Below are positions 59,844 to 64,000 of a stretch of 64,000 nucleotides of DNA, piece after piece. Numbering within the stretch: the first letter of the stretch is position 1; each line of letters starts with the position of its first letter. This DNA is from Gammaproteobacteria bacterium (GTDB lineage Bacteria > Pseudomonadota > Gammaproteobacteria > Pseudomonadales > Pseudohongiellaceae). The stretch lies in NCBI GenBank assembly GCA_018661465.1, contig JABJIC010000008.1, positions 62,001-126,000 of the forward strand. Direction: 5' to 3'. The notes beneath the pieces are model-generated. The model did not search any database. It was not told the origin of the DNA and saw only the letters and a program-made list of their open reading frames with translations. Both the position numbers and the translations under genes were made by a program.

Positions 59844-61247
59844 ATGAACGATTTATCCGTAGCAGAAAATACAACGGCTCAAGACTATAAGGTAGCCGAT
59901 ATTAGTCTGGCTGATTTTGGCCGAAGAGAAGTTACTCTGGCAGAAGCCGAGATGCCTGCGCTAATGTCCTTGAGAGCAAGATACTCAGAGTCCAAACCAC
60001 TTGCAGATGCAAAAATTCTTGGCTGTATTCACATGACTGTGCAAACAGCAGTATTGATTGAAACTCTTACTGCCCTTGGCGCTGAAGTTCGCTGGTCATC
60101 TTGTAATATTTTCTCAACTCAAGATCATGCAGCTGCTTGCGTTGCTGCAGCGGGTGTTGCGGTTTATGCCTGGAAGGGTCAGACCGAAGAAGAAGGTGAA
60201 TGGTGTATCGAGCAAACTATTCTGAAGAATGGCGAGCCATGGGCTGCCAATATGATTCTGGATGATGGTGGTGATCTGACTGCTATGGTTCATGAAAAGT
60301 ATCCTCAGCTACTCGAGCACATACACGGTATTACCGAAGAAACTACAACCGGCGTTCACCGACTTGTGGAGATGTTGGAAGAAGGGTCTCTCAAAGTTCC
60401 TGCAATAAACGTAAACGACTCGGTTACTAAATCAAAGAATGACAATAAGTATGGATGTCGCCACAGTCTTAACGACGGCATTAAGCGCGGCACCGATATG
60501 TTGCTCTCCGGCAAGAAAGCTCTTGTTGTGGGTTATGGTGATGTAGGTAAAGGTTCTGCTCAGAGTCTTAATCAGGAAGGAATGATTGTAAAGATTGCGG
60601 AAATCGACCCTATTTGCGCTATGCAAGCTTGCATGGACGGATTTGAAGTTACTTCTCCCTATGTGAATGGTGTTAACACCGGCACACTGGAAGGTGTAGA
60701 CGAAGCGATTCTTTCAAAATTGGACCTGATCGTAACTACCACGGGCAATATCGATGTCTGCGATAAGTTCATGCTGCAAAAAGTTAAGCCAGGTGCGGTT
60801 ATCTGCAACATCGGTCATTTTGATAATGAAATTGATACTGCCTTTATGCGCGAGAACTGGGAGTGGGAAGAAGTTAAACCACAGGTACACAAGATCTACC
60901 GTAATGGCGCTGCCAATAAAGATGATTACCTGATCCTGTTGTCCGAAGGCCGTCTTATTAACCTGGGCAATGCTACTGGTCACCCTTCGAGAATAATGGA
61001 TGGCTCATTTGCAAATCAGGTTCTTGCTCAGATGTTTCTTTATGAAGCCAAATTCGCAGATCAATCCGATGACGAGAAGAAAGCCAGCATGGCTGTAACT
61101 GTACTTCCGAAGAATCTGGATGAAGAAGTTGCTGCGCTAATGGTAGGCGGGTTCGGCGGTGTGTTAACACAGTTGACTGATCAGCAGGCCAACTACATCA
61201 ATGTAGATATTAGTGGCCCGTACAAGCCAGACAGCTACAAATACTAG
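59844..61247 (+). CDS. ahcY: S-adenosylhomocysteine hydrolase
   Basis: A 467-residue NAD-bound enzyme splitting S-adenosylhomocysteine to adenosine and homocysteine. Catalytic regions: [62 protein letters not shown] with catalytic Lys/Asp, NAD loop [16 protein letters not shown], and the closing [10 protein letters not shown], whose Lys-Tyr reaches the partner site. The ATG at 59844 follows GGAGAGAAC and is preferred over the TTG at 59832. Confidence 0.98.
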   Translation: MNDLSVAENTTAQDYKVADISLADFGRREVTLAEAEMPALMSLRARYSESKPLADAKILGCIHMTVQTAVLIETLTALGAEVRWSSCNIFSTQDHAAACVAAAGVAVYAWKGQTEEEGEWCIEQTILKNGEPWAANMILDDGGDLTAMVHEKYPQLLEHIHGITEETTTGVHRLVEMLEEGSLKVPAINVNDSVTKSKNDNKYGCRHSLNDGIKRGTDMLLSGKKALVVGYGDVGKGSAQSLNQEGMIVKIAEIDPICAMQACMDGFEVTSPYVNGVNTGTLEGVDEAILSKLDLIVTTTGNIDVCDKFMLQKVKPGAVICNIGHFDNEIDTAFMRENWEWEEVKPQVHKIYRNGAANKDDYLILLSEGRLINLGNATGHPSRIMDGSFANQVLAQMFLYEAKFADQSDDEKKASMAVTVLPKNLDEEVAALMVGGFGGVLTQLTDQQANYINVDISGPYKPDSYKY

Positions 61248-61270
61248 TTTGCTACAGAGCAAAAGCTCCT

Positions 61271-61354
61271 TCTGTTTTTGAGGAAGTGGTTTTTGTATAG
61301 TGGTTTTGAGAAAGCGGTTTTGAGACAGTGGTTTTAAGACAATGGTTTTGAGAT
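61271..61354. repeat. Six tandem 14-base units upstream of metF
   Basis: Units begin at 61271 (TCTGTTTTTGAGGA, degenerate), 61285 (AGTGGTTTTTGTAT), 61299 (AGTGGTTTTGAGAA), 61313 (AGCGGTTTTGAGAC), 61327 (AGTGGTTTTAAGAC) and 61341 (AATGGTTTTGAGAT), with exact 14-base pitch and no gaps. The array ends 5 bases before the metF ATG, so it forms the whole leader of metF and may affect its ribosome-binding site, which is otherwise hard to find. Confidence 0.93.
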
Positions 61355-61359
61355 AAAGT

Positions 61360-62208
61360 ATGGAAACACCAACACAGAAATTCAGCATCGAGTTTTTCCC
61401 GCCTCGCACAGAGGTGGGGGAAGCCAAGCTGGACAAAGTTCATGAAGATCTGGCAAAACTGAACCCGGATTTTTTCTCGGTTACTTATGGTGCCGGTGGG
61501 TCCACCAGAGATGGCACTCGTCAGATAGTACTGCGCTATCACGAAGCAGGATCAACCCTCGCACCTCATCTTTCATTTGGTGGCAGCGGCGAAGATGATA
61601 TTCGCCAGCTACTGGCTGAATACAAATCTGCTGGCATTAAGAGCTTGGTTGCTCTGAGAGGAGATATTCCTTCCGGCATGGGGTCAGCTGTCCAGCATCG
61701 TTACGCCAATGAGTTGGTTGAGTTTATTCGCAAGGAAACGGGAGACCATTTTCATATCGACGTTGCCTGTTATCCTGAGATTCACCCCGAATCAAGCAGC
61801 TATGCATCGGATGTTGAATTTTTTAAGCGCAAGGTAGACGCTGGCGCTAACTCTGCTATTACTCAGTATTTTTATAATGCTGATGCCTACTATCGTTTCG
61901 TGGACTACTGCCAGGATGCCGGCATAACTATTCCTATCTACCCCGGAATTATGCCTATCACCAACTATGCCAACCTGGCGCGATTTTCAACCAACTGTGG
62001 CGCGGAGATTCCACGCTGGTTGGCCAAACGTCTGGATGGATTCGGAGATGATATTGAAGGCCTTCGCCGCTTTGGTATAGATGTGGCCAGTGAATTATGT
62101 GAAGAATTGCTGCTTGGAGGCGCCCCGGGATTACATTTCTATTCGATGAATCTCTCCAACAGCGTTACTCAGATCTGGAATGATCTCTCACTCTCAGAAC
62201 GTCAGTAA
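61360..62208 (+). CDS. metF: 5,10-methylenetetrahydrofolate reductase
   Basis: A 282-residue FAD enzyme that makes 5-methyl-tetrahydrofolate for methionine regeneration. Seen: KFSIEFFPPRTEVGEAKLDK with conserved Glu, FSVTYGAGGSTRDGT, LVALRGDIPSGMG, FHIDVACYPEIHPESSS, GANSAITQYFYNADAYYRFV and the end GAPGLHFYSMN. Immediately behind ahcY and the tandem-repeat leader. rsmE follows 14 bases later. Confidence 0.97.
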   Translation: METPTQKFSIEFFPPRTEVGEAKLDKVHEDLAKLNPDFFSVTYGAGGSTRDGTRQIVLRYHEAGSTLAPHLSFGGSGEDDIRQLLAEYKSAGIKSLVALRGDIPSGMGSAVQHRYANELVEFIRKETGDHFHIDVACYPEIHPESSSYASDVEFFKRKVDAGANSAITQYFYNADAYYRFVDYCQDAGITIPIYPGIMPITNYANLARFSTNCGAEIPRWLAKRLDGFGDDIEGLRRFGIDVASELCEELLLGGAPGLHFYSMNLSNSVTQIWNDLSLSERQ

Positions 62209-62222
62209 GCGGCAACTTATCC

Positions 62223-63050
62223 ATGCGAATTTCCCGCATCTATTTTGGTGAAAAACTTGCCAGTGAAACCACCGCAATTCTTTCTGCCGATATCTCACAT
62301 TATCTTGGAAAAGTTCTTCGCCTAAAATCCGGTGATCAAATTCACTTATTCAATGAGACCGATGGTGAATTTCTCGCCTCTGTTTCTAATGTAAAGAAGA
62401 GTGCCGTTGAAGTTGATATCGGTTCTATGGTGAGGGCAGCTGAAGCTGCCACACTGCAGATCAATCTTGCGCTTGGTATCTCCCGCGGCGACCGAATGGA
62501 TTATGGCATTCAGAAATCTAGCGAACTCGGTGTTTCACGTATCACACCCTTGTACACCGAATACGGTGAGGTGAGGCTGAAAGCAGATCGGGTGGAAAAC
62601 AAACTGCGGCATTGGAGCAAGATAGCGGTTAGTGCCAGTGAACAGAGTGGACGCCTGGACATTGCAGAAGTCACTGCTCCCTGTGGACTTGAACAGTGGG
62701 CCAGAGATTTGCCGGTGGGCCTGAATATTATGCTGGAACCCAGTGGTTCGCAGCAGCTTTCCGCTGAGCTCTCCTCAAAGCTTTCTCTGGGGCTTTCTCC
62801 AGAACTTTCCCCCGAACTTTCCCCTCAACTTTCCCCTCAACTTTCCCCTCAACAACAGAATAGCCAGAACTCTTCCGTGAAAAACGTAAACCTGATCATC
62901 GGTCCGGAGGGTGGTTTTTCTGCCAAGGAAATTCAATGGGCAGAACAGGCAGGATTTCTTATAACTTCATTGGGTAAGAGAATTTTGCGAACCGAGACTG
63001 CACCCGTTGCAAGCCTGGCTATCATTCAACATTTGTTCGGAGATATGTGA
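62223..63050 (+). CDS. rsmE: 16S rRNA m3U1498 methyltransferase RsmE, with a Leu-Ser-Pro repeat insert
   Basis: A 275-residue SPOUT methyltransferase; the family is normally about 240-250. N-terminal PUA-like domain (ISRIYFGEKLASETTAILSA, RLKSGDQIHLF), then GISRGDRMDYGIQKSSELGV, ITPLYTEYGEVRLK, and the knotted SAM site LIIGPEGGFSAKEIQWAEQA ... LGKRILRTETAPVASL. Between MLEPSGS and this site, residues 179-210 are eight L-S-x-x units (LSAE, LSSK, LSLG, LSPE twice, LSPQ three times) coded by a 12-base tandem array, an insert not seen in standard RsmE. Activity is expected but the insert deserves attention. Confidence 0.93.
   Translation: MRISRIYFGEKLASETTAILSADISHYLGKVLRLKSGDQIHLFNETDGEFLASVSNVKKSAVEVDIGSMVRAAEAATLQINLALGISRGDRMDYGIQKSSELGVSRITPLYTEYGEVRLKADRVENKLRHWSKIAVSASEQSGRLDIAEVTAPCGLEQWARDLPVGLNIMLEPSGSQQLSAELSSKLSLGLSPELSPELSPQLSPQLSPQQQNSQNSSVKNVNLIIGPEGGFSAKEIQWAEQAGFLITSLGKRILRTETAPVASLAIIQHLFGDM
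62757..62852. repeat. Eight tandem 12-base units inside rsmE
   Basis: Units start at 62757, 62769, 62781, 62793, 62805, 62817, 62829 and 62841. The last three are identical (CTTTCCCCTCAA). The pitch of 12 keeps the reading frame and adds a four-residue unit each time. Identical copies at the 3' end suggest recent slippage. Confidence 0.95.
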
Positions 63051-63105
63051 GTCTTTTGTTCGGCTTTTGGTTTAGCTTTTAGCTTGGCTTAGTGATTGTA
63101 ATTGC

Positions 63106-64000
63106 TTACACACGTACAGAAAGAGCACCAAAGCCAACTCGCTTTCCACAAAATTCCATCATATAGTCTGACGCGTTAATATTGAGCTTGTGCGACTCTG
63201 TTCCGCCAAGACTTCCCTTTATAGTAAGCCCTGCATCTCTATACTTTGAGGAGGAAAGTTCTATTTCCTTCGCCTGCTTCAGTTTCTTTTTCTCATTATT
63301 GCTCAATACAGCGACGCGGGGTGCTAGCTTTTCGCCTTCAATTTGCTGCAGAACTATTGCCACTTCGCCGCTGGATAATTCCACTAGAGAACCAATGGGG
63401 TAAGTGCCCATCACATGAATAAATTCTACTGCCAGCTGCTCAGGAAATTTCAAAACTCTTTGCTTGTATAGCCTCGCCATCGCTTTCACCGGTGAAACCG
63501 TTGGAGCCTTTGATTGTTTACGCAGCAATCTTTCAAAGCTATAAGCCAAGCTCGCATAACGAGCTAATAGTGGAACCTGTTCTCCCCGCAAGCCTCTGGG
63601 GAAGCCGAGTCCGTCGTGTCGCTCATGGTGACAGCGCACAATACTCACTATACGATCATCGAGATCTGAATGTTGAGCCAGTAATTCCAAACCGAAATCA
63701 ACATGCTTTTTGTAAGCGAGGAATTCTTTCTTTCGAAAGGGGCCAGTCTTTGTTACGAGACGTTCCGGCAGGAGGTGCATGCCGATGTCGGCCAATACCG
63801 TGCCCATAAAGAGTGCCTGAATATCATTTTTGCTCATGCCGGTTTGTCTGGCAAGAATCGCAGCCCATACCCCTGACCTTGCACAATACACTGTTGCACT
63901 TGATTCAATGGAATCGGTATTAAGAATCCAGATCAAGGTTTGTGGATTAGCAACAATACAATCGGTGAGAGCCTCTAGCGTTCTGGACAAATCAGTGAAG
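63106..64000 (-). CDS. Degenerate HD-GYP-domain protein (N-terminus outside window)
   Basis: At least 298 residues of an HD-GYP-type domain related to cyclic-di-GMP phosphodiesterases. The frame is open to the window edge (the TTG at 63990 is preceded by open codons reading F-T-D-L), so the start is outside. The HD pair is AD (TVLADIGMHLL instead of L-H-D-I-G-K), and HHERHDGLGFPRGL has GFP for GYP. KKHVDFGLELLAQ and PLLARYASLAYSFERL are kept. The first His metal ligand is lost, so hydrolysis is doubtful and a binding or regulatory role is possible. A C-terminal part (VMGTYPIGSLVELSSGEVAI) with beta structure follows, common in this group. Confidence 0.85.
   Translation of the reverse strand, partial: FTDLSRTLEALTDCIVANPQTLIWILNTDSIESSATVYCARSGVWAAILARQTGMSKNDIQALFMGTVLADIGMHLLPERLVTKTGPFRKKEFLAYKKHVDFGLELLAQHSDLDDRIVSIVRCHHERHDGLGFPRGLRGEQVPLLARYASLAYSFERLLRKQSKAPTVSPVKAMARLYKQRVLKFPEQLAVEFIHVMGTYPIGSLVELSSGEVAIVLQQIEGEKLAPRVAVLSNNEKKKLKQAKEIELSSSKYRDAGLTIKGSLGGTESHKLNINASDYMMEFCGKRVGFGALSVRV

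Noticed and set aside
61271..61354. CRISPR array
   Set aside because: The 14-base units abut without spacers; no cas genes are present.

Overview
The window looks like chromosomal DNA of a marine gammaproteobacterium. The evidence is gene content and order. One block, nudF-DUF1249-cpdA-yqiA-parE-parC with a FimX-like gene nearby, resembles the Pseudomonas arrangement. A second run, queG/orn/rsgA/psd, rpiA/serA and fba-pgk-epd-tkt followed by metK, resembles the E. coli arrangement. A monomeric isocitrate dehydrogenase, NhaD, a Pds sortase-type regulatory set and a SahR-type SAM-cycle regulator point to an aquatic lineage of the Oceanospirillales/Cellvibrionales/OM182 kind. The taxon is inferred from these features and was not tested. 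No tRNA, rRNA, CRISPR array, insertion sequence or prophage was seen.

Layout. 1-14.3 kb is an accessory-like stretch rich in exported proteins: the end of a SurE, a DUF1857 protein, a GNAT remnant, a cytochrome c5-like protein next to a PQQ-dehydrogenase-like lipoprotein, a two-gene unit coding for a membrane-anchored FGE-sulfatase-fold protein and an NqrB/RnfD-like membrane protein with a cysteine-rich C-terminal domain, a conserved unknown secreted protein, a short alkyl-sulfatase-like metallo-beta-lactamase, LysE, NhaD, a VOC protein and an NHL-repeat protein. 14.3-20 kb holds monomeric IDH, a GNAT, D-amino-acid transaminase, and EF-P with its lysyl-ligase EpmA. 20-31 kb holds two degenerate signalling proteins and then the minus-strand run ppiC, nudF, DUF1249, cpdA, yqiA, parE, parC. 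31-41.4 kb holds DUF2889, the Pds two-component pair with PdsO but no sortase, GST, DUF924, DAHP synthase, an M14 carboxypeptidase and TolC. 41.5-51.6 kb holds an YbdL-type aminotransferase, QueG, Orn, RsgA, Psd, RpiA, a cold-shock protein, a D-2-hydroxyglutarate-dehydrogenase-like flavoprotein divergent from SerA, and a hydrolase. 51.7-57.3 kb is the tkt-epd-pgk-fba operon on the minus strand. 57.5-63.1 kb on the plus strand is the SAM cycle: sahR, metK, ahcY, metF, then rsmE. The window ends inside a degenerate HD-GYP gene.

How genes work together. SahR probably senses S-adenosylhomocysteine and represses the metK-ahcY-metF genes behind it through a perfect palindrome at 57487-57510. EpmA charges EF-P with beta-lysine, although no intact epmB lies beside them. 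SerA and the flavoprotein probably form the coupled serine-synthesis pair known from Pseudomonas. A recurring feature is short tandem duplication (12-16 bp units) just upstream of genes, plus one 8-copy array inside rsmE. Start codons were moved from the longest ORF wherever a ribosome-binding site, signal peptide or family length favoured an internal start.
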